Notes: generated from the letters alone by a model not told the origin. 64,000 nucleotides of DNA from an uncultured Pedosphaera sp. (GCA_903918755.1 CAIXFN010000017.1:101092-165091), one strand, 5' to 3'; shown: positions 18,579-26,963, counted from the first letter of the stretch. Made by a program: numbers and translations.

Positions 18579-18883
18579 GTTGGTCGTTTTGCTGTTATTA
18601 GGTTCGCTCTGTTAATGTCGCTTTTTGCAATAGTCGTTACCTTTCTTGCAAGCGACCCGGGCAGCCTCGCAGGGTGAAATGAACCCACGATGAATCCTGA
18701 ATGAAACGTTGTTCATGAACGGGCCCCGGCCTGCCGGCCACCTGCCCCGCGACTTGCCCCCCGTAGCTGCCGCAGCGAAGGGGGGAGCTCCCAGCGAAGC
18801 CGGGCGGAATCGCGGACGGTCGCGTTGTCTCATGGTGCGATTTGACAGCGCCACCCATAATCCTCAAGCTTCAGCAGTCGTTT
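18579..18883. promoter_or_regulatory. Divergent intergenic region with 11-bp periodic ATGAA boxes
   Basis: This region separates the Ig-domain gene (minus) and the CPBP gene (plus), so it must contain both promoters. On the + strand ATGAA occurs at 18679, 18690 and 18701, exactly 11 bases apart, and again at 18715. Eleven-base direct repeats are the usual footprint of OmpR/PhoB-family response regulators bound to one face of the helix. The rest (about 18720-18850) is GC-rich and contains gggccccggcctgccggcc, a strong palindrome. No -10/-35 pair is convincing. Confidence 0.4.
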
Positions 18884-19681
18884 ATGGAACAAAAAAGCCC
18901 ATCCCCAATCGATATCAAACCTGGCGCCACCGGCGCCCTGCCAAAGACTTCTTCCATTAACTGGACCGAAATCGCCGTCTTCTTCGTGATTGCGGTGGGG
19001 GTATCCGCTCCGTTCCGGCTCGATTGGATTACCCCCGCCAAATGGCTGCCGTTCCCTTATGGTTTGGACATTTTTTATGCAGTGCTGCGGGGAATCGGAC
19101 CGGCCTGCGGGTATTTGGTGGTCACCCGCTTCCTGAAAAGCACCGTGATCCGGGACATTTCATTTTGGGGGGTGAACGGAATGATCAGCTTCCTGGCCAT
19201 GCTGATTCTCCCCGTTATGATGGCGATCGTTGGCACCACCGAAGCCGCCGCGCAAAACAAGCATTACCTCGGCTGCCTTTACGGCGTGATGCTGGTGCTT
19301 TACGCGCTGGGTGAGGAGTACGGCTGGCGCGGTTATCTGCAACCAGCTTTGGCGCCTATGCGGCTCTTCCCCAAAGTGATGTTGATAGCGGTTTTATGGT
19401 ACCTGTGGCACTTGAATTTCCTGCGCCCCGGCATCAGCCCGAAAATGCATCTCATCCACTTCCTCTCCCTGGTTGCGGGATCCTGGGGACTGCTCAAAAT
19501 CGCGGACACCACCAAATCCATTTTGTTCACCGCGGCGGTGCATTTGTCCTTCAATGTGCTGGCGGATGGCACGGGACGGATTAATAGCCCCCTCCTCATC
19601 ATTGGCGTCGCCGGTGCGCTCTGGTTCGCCTTGATCCGATTTGGGATAATCGGCCGCGCGGTCGCGGTGAAAGAACGTTGA
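18884..19681 (+). CDS. CPBP-family intramembrane metalloprotease
   Basis: The 265-residue membrane protein has about seven hydrophobic segments and all the CPBP (CAAX protease and bacteriocin-processing, Abi) motifs: EEYGWRGYL with E144/E145 and R149, WYLWHLNF with H176, and HLSFN with H220 and N224. These residues form the glutamate and histidine active site of the Rce1-like family. Known members process prenylated or bacteriocin-like peptides, or regulate membrane signalling; the substrate here is unknown. The ATG at 18884 is taken as the start; a TTG 14 codons earlier would be the only upstream option. Confidence 0.85.
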   Translation: MEQKSPSPIDIKPGATGALPKTSSINWTEIAVFFVIAVGVSAPFRLDWITPAKWLPFPYGLDIFYAVLRGIGPACGYLVVTRFLKSTVIRDISFWGVNGMISFLAMLILPVMMAIVGTTEAAAQNKHYLGCLYGVMLVLYALGEEYGWRGYLQPALAPMRLFPKVMLIAVLWYLWHLNFLRPGISPKMHLIHFLSLVAGSWGLLKIADTTKSILFTAAVHLSFNVLADGTGRINSPLLIIGVAGALWFALIRFGIIGRAVAVKER

Positions 19682-19888
19682 ACTTTCGCTCCGTTGTCAT
19701 CTCACCAACTGCCTAGTTCTTTAACTCCTAATGCGACACTCCTGCGCTTGATAATCTCCTTGAAAATGATCCTCAGTGCCACGACCGTGGTATCTGTCAG
19801 CAATGCCTGTTGGCGAGGTCAGGAGTTTTACGCGACTGAACTATCGGGCTCGTCGGTGCTTGGGGGCTGATTCTTGTGCGCCCTGATT

Positions 19889-20275
19889 ATGCCGCTCAAA
19901 CCTTCTAAACGCCGGCATCAAGCCACAACGCCCCCGCTTCCCGCTAAAGCCGTGCGGCCACCTACGTTTGGAGATTTTAAGCGAACGCTCAACTGGAAAA
20001 TATTTTTCATCTGCCTGGCCGGCGACGCTTTGATTTGCGCGCTGGCGTGGCTGCAAGGCGCCCGGTTGGGCAACATTGCTATTTCCCTCTTGATCTGCAG
20101 CGGCTCGGTGATCGTGGTTTTGCAGTCATTGCAGCGGCAATCGATCATTTCCTCTGGGCGACCGCAAATTTCCCGAACCGATCAGCCGGTGGCGTTTTGG
20201 ATCCATGTTTTCGCGATTGGATTGGCTCATGCGATTTCTCTGGTGTTTCCATTTATTCTCGGAAAGACATATTGA
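19889..20275 (+). CDS. Small hypothetical membrane protein
   Basis: The 128-residue product starts with a basic region (PLKPSKRRHQ) followed by three hydrophobic segments at about 35-55, 57-78 and 100-120. It has no recognised family. It lies 3 bases upstream of the four-repeat protein, on the same strand, so the two are likely co-translated. Codon and base composition in this part are less GC-rich than the flanks. Confidence 0.55.
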   Translation: MPLKPSKRRHQATTPPLPAKAVRPPTFGDFKRTLNWKIFFICLAGDALICALAWLQGARLGNIAISLLICSGSVIVVLQSLQRQSIISSGRPQISRTDQPVAFWIHVFAIGLAHAISLVFPFILGKTY

Positions 20276-20278
20276 AGC

Positions 20279-21238
20279 ATGGCTCGCAAAAAAGAATTTG
20301 ATACTTCGTTAACTCTGGTCGCGGCGATAGCTTCCCGAGACAAGCTGGCCTGCCAACTGGCGTTGAGCCTCCTCGACCAGGCCGGAATCACGTATTCGGC
20401 GCAGGAGGAGGAAGGCTGGATCAGCGTCTCCGACGATCAAGTTGCCACCGTGGTGGCGCTGTTCAAGAACGAGGCCGCGTTGGCCGGGAAGTTTTGCTTT
20501 TTGAATGAACCCGTGGATCCAGGCTCTTATTTCGTTGCCGTCGCGGCGCTAAAATTGAATGACCAACCGGCTTGGGAATTAGCGCTGAACATTCTCAATC
20601 GGACAGGGTTTTTCTGTTCCGCTTATAGCGGGGGTGGAACGATCAAGCTTAGCGTCGAGCCCGATCGAGTGGAAGCGGTTTGGGCATTATTGCAACAGGA
20701 GCCCGGTTTGGAAGGGAAGTTTTGCTTGTTGAACAAACTCCGGCCAGAAGGCTTTGATTTCGTAATTGTCGCAGTGCTGAAATCCAACGACCAACCAGCG
20801 AGGGCGTTGGTGTTGGGAATTCTCGATCGGGCGGGATTTCTCTGTTGCACCAATTATGGGGGCGGAACGATCTACATTTGCGTGGCCTCTGATCAAGTGG
20901 AAGCGGTTTGGGCATTATTGCAGCAGGAGCCAGCTTTGGCCGGGAGGATTATGTCCCGAAGCGAATACCAACAAATAAGCTCTACTCTTGTGGTACTCGC
21001 GCTGCTGAAAAATAAAGACATGCCAGCTTACGAATTGGCAATCCGTATTCTCGATCAGGCAGGAATTATGCATTCAGGCGATGGTGGGATGGGTCTGATC
21101 GAGATCTGCGTCCCCCACGATCAATTGGAAACCGCTTGGGGATTGTTGCAGCAAGCGCCCGCCTTGGAGGGGAAGTTCATGTCTTTGAGTGAACATGAGC
21201 AAAAGATTCGAGACTTCAAGCGTTCCCACGGGATGTAG
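20279..21238 (+). CDS. Protein of four tandem ~75-residue repeats (DUF2007-like fold suspected)
   Basis: The 319-residue protein consists almost entirely of four copies of one unit, at about residues 12-85, 86-161, 162-237 and 238-312. Each has the pattern: LALLKxxDxPAxELALxILDxAGI, a short Gly-rich turn, IxICVxxDQVExxWxLLQQEPALxGKF. The helix (AxxLLxxAGI) then strand (ixIxVxxdq) then helix (AxxLL) arrangement resembles the DUF2007 putative signal-transducing fold, which in other proteins occurs once per chain; this likeness is a judgement by eye. DNA of units 2 and 3 shares the block gtggaagcggtttgggcatt at 20669 and 20897, 228 bases apart, so the array expanded recently. No signal peptide or membrane segment. 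It follows a small membrane protein by 3 bases. Confidence 0.7.
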   Translation: MARKKEFDTSLTLVAAIASRDKLACQLALSLLDQAGITYSAQEEEGWISVSDDQVATVVALFKNEAALAGKFCFLNEPVDPGSYFVAVAALKLNDQPAWELALNILNRTGFFCSAYSGGGTIKLSVEPDRVEAVWALLQQEPGLEGKFCLLNKLRPEGFDFVIVAVLKSNDQPARALVLGILDRAGFLCCTNYGGGTIYICVASDQVEAVWALLQQEPALAGRIMSRSEYQQISSTLVVLALLKNKDMPAYELAIRILDQAGIMHSGDGGMGLIEICVPHDQLETAWGLLQQAPALEGKFMSLSEHEQKIRDFKRSHGM

Positions 21239-21726
21239 CTTTCCGCCGCCGACCCACCGCGCGAACTTCCATTCTCCCCGGCGGCGCTTCCTCTTCTTCA
21301 GCGCCAACGGCGCACCCCAACCCAGCCAGGGACAAAGTGTCCCGCGCGACGCCCCAGCAATCACCCCCATCGAACATTTCTGAGCGCTGAAAGTGCGGCC
21401 TCGCCCAAGCGGTCCCGTGCCGCTGATCATGCCCACTTTTGGGCTGTCTCCCACAGCGGCGATCCACGCGCTATTAGGGGGAGATGAAGATCCAGGCAAC
21501 GCTCGTCTGCCGGGGCCGAGCGGTGGCGTTTGTCCCCGCTAGTTTGTTGCCTTGCTTGCACCCGCCACGGGCCGCGAGAGCCAAGAGCCGTGACTACCAT
21601 TCCGAATGTTTGGACATTTTGATAATCGGGCTGTCCCGGAGCCTGCCAACGAACCAGAAGCATCTTGGAAATAAATCTTGGAAATAGGGCTTGCAAGGCG
21701 CTCATGCAAAGCATTACATGCTTTTC
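21239..21726. other. Intergenic region holding dispersed repeat copy B
   Basis: About 490 bases without a convincing gene. Repeat copy B occupies about 21286-21398. Minus-strand frames here are GC-rich byproducts of the repeat. Promoter signals for the VPDSG-sorted protein must lie near the right end but none stands out. Confidence 0.45.
21286..21398 (+). repeat. Dispersed ~110-bp repeat, copy B
   Basis: Begins near gcttcctcttcttcagcgcc and ends near gctgaaagtgcgg. It shares with copy C the blocks cagcgccaa-ggcgc, aaaccag/aacccag, caaag(c)gt-tcccgcgcgac and aacattt/aacattct followed by gcgctgaaag. It stands in non-coding DNA downstream of the four-repeat gene. Confidence 0.65.
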
Positions 21727-22380
21727 ATGAAATACCAAACTCTAGTGCTAGGGGCCTCGTGCAGTCTTTGTCTTTCATCAATACCATCGGGGGCAAGTGT
21801 TTTTTCGCAACCTTGGGACGGTACCAGCAATGCGTATGCGAGCCAAAATGATACCGGTGGTAGCGCATTAGGGAATTTCGGCACCGTCTATGACAACTTT
21901 GAGTTGGCTGGCAACTACAATTTGACCAGCGTATCCTGGGTTGGCCAATATTTTAATGGGACTCCGGCAACGATTACTGGCTTTACAATTCAGGTTTACG
22001 CCGATAATGCCGGGGCACCCGGAGCTTCCGTCTATTCTACCCACATTGCCGGTAATGCGGGCGAAACTCTTCTCAGCGGTGTTGTCTATTCTTATTCCGA
22101 CACTATCGCTTTTTCCGCCGCCGCTAACACGCAATATTGGTTGTCCACTGTTCCGGACCTTGCTTTTCCGCCCCAATGGGGCAATGTGACCGCCACGGGA
22201 GGCGATGGGACAATGTATCAGAACTTCCTCGGCACTTTGAGTTCCTTGCCAGCTGATGCGGCTTTTTCGCTGAACGGCACGCCAGCGTCGGTTCCAGATT
22301 CTGCCCCGACCGCCCTCTTCTTTGGCATTGCGATTGGCGGGCTGGCTTGCTTCCGGAGGCGCTTGAGTCCGCTCGTTTGA
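21727..22380 (+). CDS. VPDSG-CTERM-type sorted secreted protein
   Basis: The 217-residue product has an N-terminal signal segment (MKYQTLVLGASCSLCLSSI) and a beta-rich body. Its last 29 residues start VPDSAPTALFFGIAIGGL, then a Cys and RRRL. That order (VPDS motif, one hydrophobic helix, Arg cluster) is the VPDSG-CTERM signal used by Verrucomicrobia for exosortase-type cell-surface sorting; here the fifth residue is Ala, not Gly. No exosortase gene is in the window. The ATG at 21727 is chosen over the one at 21691 because the signal peptide starts there. Function beyond export to the surface is not known. Confidence 0.75.
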   Translation: MKYQTLVLGASCSLCLSSIPSGASVFSQPWDGTSNAYASQNDTGGSALGNFGTVYDNFELAGNYNLTSVSWVGQYFNGTPATITGFTIQVYADNAGAPGASVYSTHIAGNAGETLLSGVVYSYSDTIAFSAAANTQYWLSTVPDLAFPPQWGNVTATGGDGTMYQNFLGTLSSLPADAAFSLNGTPASVPDSAPTALFFGIAIGGLACFRRRLSPLV

Positions 22381-22442
22381 GCGATTGGGCTTAACCGCTG
22401 TAATGGCTGCGGCTGAGCCAATTTTGCGATTGCTTCTTTTTT

Positions 22443-22483
22443 CCTTTCTGCCCGCTCCATTTTAGTTGAAGCGGGCAGAAAGG
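22443..22483. repeat. 14-bp perfect inverted repeat (hairpin) after VPDSG gene
   Basis: Arms CCTTTCTGCCCGCT (22443-22456) and AGCGGGCAGAAAGG (22470-22483) with a 13-base loop. It lies 63 bases after the stop codon of the sorted protein. It is followed on the + strand by ggggggt, not by a T-tract, so it resembles an RNA-stabilising 3' hairpin more than a classic intrinsic terminator. Confidence 0.6.
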
Positions 22484-22689
22484 GGGGTACGGCAGATTTT
22501 AAGAGTTCCACTCACTGGAGAGTGTTCACGTCCCCCTTTCCGGCGGCGGCATGATCCCGCCTATTTCCTAATCGCCAGTATCGGAACGAAAGTTTGGTTC
22601 TTTGCAGGAATTCGCTCAAAAAAGCGACCCCGAATTCCTTCGAAGTGGGAGTAAATTACCACCGCGCTCTGTCTCGCATCGCTCCCACC

Positions 22690-22802
22690 AGCGGTTCCCT
22701 TCCCCAGCGCCAAAGGCGCGCCCAAACCAGCGGGGGTCACAGCGTCCCGCGCGACGGCCGAGGAACCCGGTCCCGTAAACATTCTCAAACGCTGAAAGCG
22801 CG
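22690..22802 (+). repeat. Dispersed ~110-bp repeat, copy C
   Basis: Begins at gcggttcccttccccagcgc and ends at ctgaaagcgcg. This copy has clear matches to both other copies: cccttccccagcgcc and aggaacccgg with A, cgtcccgcgcgac and aacattct...cgctgaaag with B. It stands in the non-coding stretch upstream of the sensor kinase. Confidence 0.65.
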
Positions 22803-23268
22803 CTCCAAGCGGATCGACACCCCGCGTGCTTGCCCCGCCGCTCATCTGGGCCAACCGGGTCAACCAAGGTCAAATCCTCCCGGTGCCACTTCAGGTCGCG
22901 CCAATACTCCCAAAGGTGAATTGTGCGCTGCCCCGGGATGTCGGAGACTCGGGGGCATTCGCTGACCGGCACTCGCATGAGTGCGGGAAGCGGCCAGAAC
23001 CGATTAACCGTCAGCGGCAAGCCTGAAGCCCCGCACAGCAACACCACGATTTCGAAAATATGACCGGCCACGTCCACCCATGCTGGACAGCACCTGGTGG
23101 TTGGCGGGTTGACATTTTAGCGGGCTCAGCTCCGCACGCCAAGGGAGATGGATGCAGTAACATCAAGCTCCCCGAAGGGGTTCAATTCCCCCCGGAGAGC
23201 ATCGTGCAGCACCAGTTTCGCCGGCGGCATTGTGTCGTTGCGGATTTTTGGGATACTGGCGCCACTCA

Positions 23269-25716
23269 ATGACCGCCCGTGGTAAACATTTAAGCGCCGG
23301 GTTTCGCGTCCAAATCGGGGACCAATACCCGGCCGCCGGTTTCTTTCCGCGGCGGACCAAGAGGTGGCTGCTCGCGGGAATGCGCGCGCTTGGGCTCCTG
23401 ACCCTAATGCTGCGGGCGACCGCCGCACCTTCCCCGGCTCCCGAACCTGGGTCGCTCGACGTGCTGACCAATGCCCAGCAAGTGCTGGCCTTGGGCATCG
23501 ACGGCGCCCGGCAGTCGCCACACCCGGTGCACCTGCGCGGAGTCGTGACCTACCCGGTGATTCGCCGCCCCTGGTTTTACATGCAGGACGCCACGGCCGG
23601 CATCCTGGTCGTCTGCACCAACTTGCCCAATCCACCATTGGCTGGCCAGGTGGTGGACGTGGTCGGCCAGTCGGGCCCGGGGTTGCAGGCGCCGCATGTG
23701 TTCTACGCGGACTACCGCGTCGTCGGCTCGGCGCCGGTGCCGGCCCCCCGCTACACGGACCCAACCCGCCTCGCGTTGGGCGAGGAGTTCGGCCAGTGGG
23801 TTTCATTGGAAGGTAATGTTTTGGACTATTTGGTTCACCCGGATCAGCTCTCGCTCCTGCTGCAGGAAGGCGACCATCACTTCGTGGCTAACATCAGCTT
23901 GCACGAACCGATGACTGTCCCGGACCATTGGCTGGGCGCCCGGGTCGAGGTGCGGGGAGTCTGTTGGACGGAAGCCCTGGAGGACGGGGTCCCTACGGCC
24001 TTCCGCATTCATTCGCCGGGCACCAATACCCTCACGCTGTTGCGGCGGGGCCCGACCAACTTATTTGGCTGGCCCCTGCAAACGGCGCGGGCGCTTCGCA
24101 ATCAAACCAGCGCCCGGGACCAGCGCGTGCGCGTAGCGGGCACCGTGACCTTGCTGCTGCCGGATGAAACCCTCTTCCTCTTCGACGGCACCGGCAACAT
24201 CCAGGCCCGCCTGCTCAAACCCATTACCGAGCGTCCTTATATTTCCAGCGTCAACGCCGACACCTTGTTTGTGACCCTACCTCCGGGCCATTCCCGGACT
24301 GAGTACGGACGACTCCGTCCCCATATCGAGCCGCTGCTGCCCGGCGACCGCGTCGAAGTCATCGGCACCACCACGTCGGCTGAACTGGGCGTGGTGCTGG
24401 CCGATGCGGAGTACCGCCGGCTCGGGGGCGGAGAAGCGCCCACCCCGGTGGCGGCCACCGGAGCCGACCTTTTCGCGGGGCGGCATGAAAATCAGTTTGT
24501 GACGCTTCAGGGTCGGCTGCGCGATCGGCAAACGCATACGACCGCTTATGCCGTGGAGGACGTGCTGATGTTGGAAGTCGATGGCATCGCGTTGCAGGTG
24601 TGGTTCACCTCCGAGCGGTCGCGCGCCTTGCCGCCGCTGCCCCGCGGGGCGCTGCTGCAAGTGGCGGGCATTTGTTCCACCGAGATCGGCGAATGGAAGG
24701 CGATTCGCACCGTCCGGATCCTGCCCCGCAGCCGGCAGGATGTGACCGTCCTGGCGCAACCACCACCCTGGGACTCCTGGCATGTGGGCCGCATCCTGCT
24801 AAGCGGGGCGGGACTGGGCATTGGGGCGCTGGCCTGGATTGGATTTCTGCGGAATCGGGTCGCGCGCCGCACCGCCGAACTGGCTTTGTCCAACACCCGC
24901 CTCCAGGTCGAAGTCGAGGAACGTCGCAAAGCCCAAAATGATCTGTCCCACGCCCTCGAAGCAGAAAAGGAAATGAACCAGCTCAAGAGCCGGTTCATCG
25001 CGATGGTTTCCCACGAATTTCGCACTCCGCTCGGCGTCATTCTTTCCTCGGCGGATCTCCTCTCGGATTATCTGGATACCCTGACGCCCGCCGAACGGGG
25101 TGAACAAATTGCGGACATCAAGCAGTGCACCCGCCACATGGCGGCCCTCATGGAGGACGTGCTGCTCCTGGGACGGGTGGAATCGGGGCGCATGGGCTAC
25201 CACCCCGGTACCTTCGATCTGCGGGAATTCTGCCACCGGCTCATTGATGAAATGCGTTCCGCCACGAACGGTCGCTGTGCGCTCGCGGTCACCGAAAAGG
25301 GGACGGAGCACGCCGCCCGGGGCGACGAGACCCTGCTCCGCCATATCTTTCACAATCTGCTGGCCAATGGGATCAAATACTCCGCGCCCGGCCAAACAGT
25401 GCGACTGATCGTCGAGCGCGCGGGCGAAGACGCGGTGTTCCAGGTTGTCGATGAGGGGATCGGGATTCCCGCGACGGACCAAAAGTATATTTTTGAGGCT
25501 TTTTACCGGGGCAAGAACGCTTCCGACCGGCCGGGTAGTGGTTTGGGTTTGGTGGTGGTCAAGCGTTGTGTGGAGCTGCACGGAGGCAGCATCCAACTGC
25601 ACAGCACGGAGGGCCAGGGCACCATCGTTACCGTGCGGCTACCCCTATTCCACCCGCCCGGCCAGACGGAATTACTCAACCGCACCCAGACAACCGCCGC
25701 TCCCCGGCCATCATGA
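23269..25716 (+). CDS. Membrane sensor histidine kinase with extracytoplasmic OB-like repeats
   Basis: The 815-residue protein has an N-terminal signal or anchor helix (residues about 30-52), then about 480 extracytoplasmic residues. These hold three or four beta-rich repeats of the type VxLxGxVTxx...FxxQDxTxxIxV (OB-fold-like: VHLRGVVTYPV, VSLEGNVLD, VRVAGTVTLL, VTLQGRLRD). A membrane helix near residue 520 is followed by a coiled coil. HisKA contains SHEFRTPLGV, and HATPase_c contains HNLLANGIKYS (N box), DEGIGIP (G1) and GSGLGL (G2). All residues needed for autophosphorylation are present. Its stop codon overlaps the start of the response regulator (ATGA at 25713-25716), indicating translational coupling. 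The ATG at 23269 is used; a GTG at 23230 is possible. The signal sensed is unknown. Confidence 0.88.
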   Translation: MTARGKHLSAGFRVQIGDQYPAAGFFPRRTKRWLLAGMRALGLLTLMLRATAAPSPAPEPGSLDVLTNAQQVLALGIDGARQSPHPVHLRGVVTYPVIRRPWFYMQDATAGILVVCTNLPNPPLAGQVVDVVGQSGPGLQAPHVFYADYRVVGSAPVPAPRYTDPTRLALGEEFGQWVSLEGNVLDYLVHPDQLSLLLQEGDHHFVANISLHEPMTVPDHWLGARVEVRGVCWTEALEDGVPTAFRIHSPGTNTLTLLRRGPTNLFGWPLQTARALRNQTSARDQRVRVAGTVTLLLPDETLFLFDGTGNIQARLLKPITERPYISSVNADTLFVTLPPGHSRTEYGRLRPHIEPLLPGDRVEVIGTTTSAELGVVLADAEYRRLGGGEAPTPVAATGADLFAGRHENQFVTLQGRLRDRQTHTTAYAVEDVLMLEVDGIALQVWFTSERSRALPPLPRGALLQVAGICSTEIGEWKAIRTVRILPRSRQDVTVLAQPPPWDSWHVGRILLSGAGLGIGALAWIGFLRNRVARRTAELALSNTRLQVEVEERRKAQNDLSHALEAEKEMNQLKSRFIAMVSHEFRTPLGVILSSADLLSDYLDTLTPAERGEQIADIKQCTRHMAALMEDVLLLGRVESGRMGYHPGTFDLREFCHRLIDEMRSATNGRCALAVTEKGTEHAARGDETLLRHIFHNLLANGIKYSAPGQTVRLIVERAGEDAVFQVVDEGIGIPATDQKYIFEAFYRGKNASDRPGSGLGLVVVKRCVELHGGSIQLHSTEGQGTIVTVRLPLFHPPGQTELLNRTQTTAAPRPS

Positions 25717-26405
25717 AAAAAATTCTAATCATCGAAGACCAGCCGCTGATGCGGCGCAAACTCGCCATGATTCTCGAGCGCGAACATTTCCTGGTCGCCA
25801 CCGCTCCCAATGGCCTGATCGGCCTCGATCTGGCCCGCAACGATCCGCCCGACCTCGTGGTCTGCGATATCATGATGCCGGAACTGGATGGCTATGAAGT
25901 GCTCGCAGCGCTGCGCGCGGACAAGGCCACGGCCACCATTCCCTTCATTTTTCTCACGGCCAAAGGCGAGCAGGTGGACCAACGGGCCGGCATGAGCTTT
26001 GGCGCGGACGATTATCTGACCAAACCGGTCCTCAAAGACGACCTATTGGGCAGCATCCACGCCCGGCTGAAGCGTCGCGAGCGGGAGGAGGAACGTTTGC
26101 GGGAGAAAATGGATGAAGCCAGCTTCAACCCCGATTTCAACTCTCCGGCCCGATTGGAAGCACTCGGCATCTCGCCGCGCGAGGCCGAAATCCTCAATTG
26201 GGCCGCCCAAGGCAAGAGCAACTCGGCGATCGGGACGATCCTGAGCATCAGCGAAACCACCGTCAAAAAGCATCTCTGCCACATCTACGAAAAGCTCGGG
26301 GTGGATGGCCGCCATTCCGCCACCATCCTGGCGTTGGAGGTGCTCAGCCGGCCGGCCAGCCCGGCGATCCCGCCGCGGGGCCCCGGGGCGCCCGGCGGTA
26401 ACTAA
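25713..26405 (+). CDS. Response regulator, REC plus LuxR-type HTH
   Basis: The 230-residue protein has a complete receiver domain: acidic pair in IIEDQP, phosphoacceptor Asp in VVCDIMMPELDG, Thr in FLTAKG and Lys in LTKPV. A short coiled linker follows, then a C-terminal LuxR/NarL helix-turn-helix (SPREAEILNWAAQGKSNSAI, then ISETTVKKHLCHIYEKLGV). The start ATG overlaps the stop of the sensor kinase by four bases, so the two form a two-component pair. A tail rich in Pro and Gly ends the chain. Its targets are not evident in the window. Confidence 0.92.
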   Translation: MKKILIIEDQPLMRRKLAMILEREHFLVATAPNGLIGLDLARNDPPDLVVCDIMMPELDGYEVLAALRADKATATIPFIFLTAKGEQVDQRAGMSFGADDYLTKPVLKDDLLGSIHARLKRREREEERLREKMDEASFNPDFNSPARLEALGISPREAEILNWAAQGKSNSAIGTILSISETTVKKHLCHIYEKLGVDGRHSATILALEVLSRPASPAIPPRGPGAPGGN

Positions 26406-26438
26406 AGCGGAGTTCGAACAATTGCGCTAGCAGCGCGT

Positions 26439-26950
26439 TTGCACCACCTGGCGGCGAAAGCCAGAACCTGGGTTGTAATTGACCGCCAGAATCACGCGGG
26501 TATTTTTGGTCCGACAAACGCCGTGCGCACCACGCCATACATTGCAACCAATGAACGTATTCTCGGTGGATTATGGGGTTCTCTCGTTGGCGATGCCTTG
26601 GGTGTGCCCGTCGAGTTCCAAGACCGGGCCTCCGTGCAACTGGACCCGGTGCGGGACATGCGCGGATTCGGCACGCATGCGCAGCCACGCGGCACCTGGT
26701 CAGACGATGGCTCCCTCCTGCTTTGCACCGCCGATAGCCTAGTGAATCACGAGTTCAGTCTGGCGGACATGGGAGCACGCTTTGTGCGTTGGATGAACGA
26801 CGGCCTCTGGACGGCGCATGGTGCTGTTTTTGATATGGGATGAAGTCCATTCCGGCGGATTGGATTCACGCGCTTCCGCGCCCAGGCGAGGTGGATCGTT
26901 TGTTCCAGGAGTTTACTGAGGTTTGCGATAACCACCGAAAACACCAGTAA
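26439..26950 (+). pseudogene. ADP-ribosylglycohydrolase gene with internal deletion
   Basis: The frame from 26439 encodes the N-terminal part of the DraG/ADP-ribosylglycohydrolase family: GSLVGDALGVPVEF (the GDAxGxPxE metal site) and GTWSDDGSLLLC (the first DD metal ligands), continuing to AHGAVFDMG, where it stops at 26843. From 26840, in another frame, the text MKSIPADWIHALPRPGEV then DRLFQEF up to the stop at 26948-26950 matches the usual C-terminal end of these enzymes. The roughly 150 residues that should lie between, including the second metal-binding DD, are missing. This is therefore a gene with its middle removed and not a short functional enzyme. An intact copy would remove ADP-ribose from modified proteins. 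Confidence 0.72.
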
Positions 26951-26963
26951 GCATCCAAACGGA

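Larger units (their letters stand above)
22381..23268. other. Long intergenic region with hairpin and repeat copy C
   Basis: Nearly 890 bases without a gene I can support. It holds a 14-bp perfect inverted repeat at 22443-22483 and dispersed repeat copy C at about 22690-22802. The stretch from 22803 to 23268 is GC-rich and looks like unremarkable non-coding DNA leading to the sensor kinase. Confidence 0.5.

Noticed and set aside
18841..18880. Sigma-70 promoter TTGACA for the CPBP gene
   Set aside because: TTGACA is present but the spacing to the nearest -10-like hexamer (taatcc) is only about 10 bases.
22616..23077. Minus ORF over repeat copy C
   Set aside because: Most of it is repeat sequence; similar nonsense frames appear over copies A and B.
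26439..26843. Short functional ADP-ribosylglycohydrolase
   Set aside because: Second metal-binding motif and the core are absent, and C-terminal codons persist out of frame, so a deletion is more likely than a mini-enzyme.
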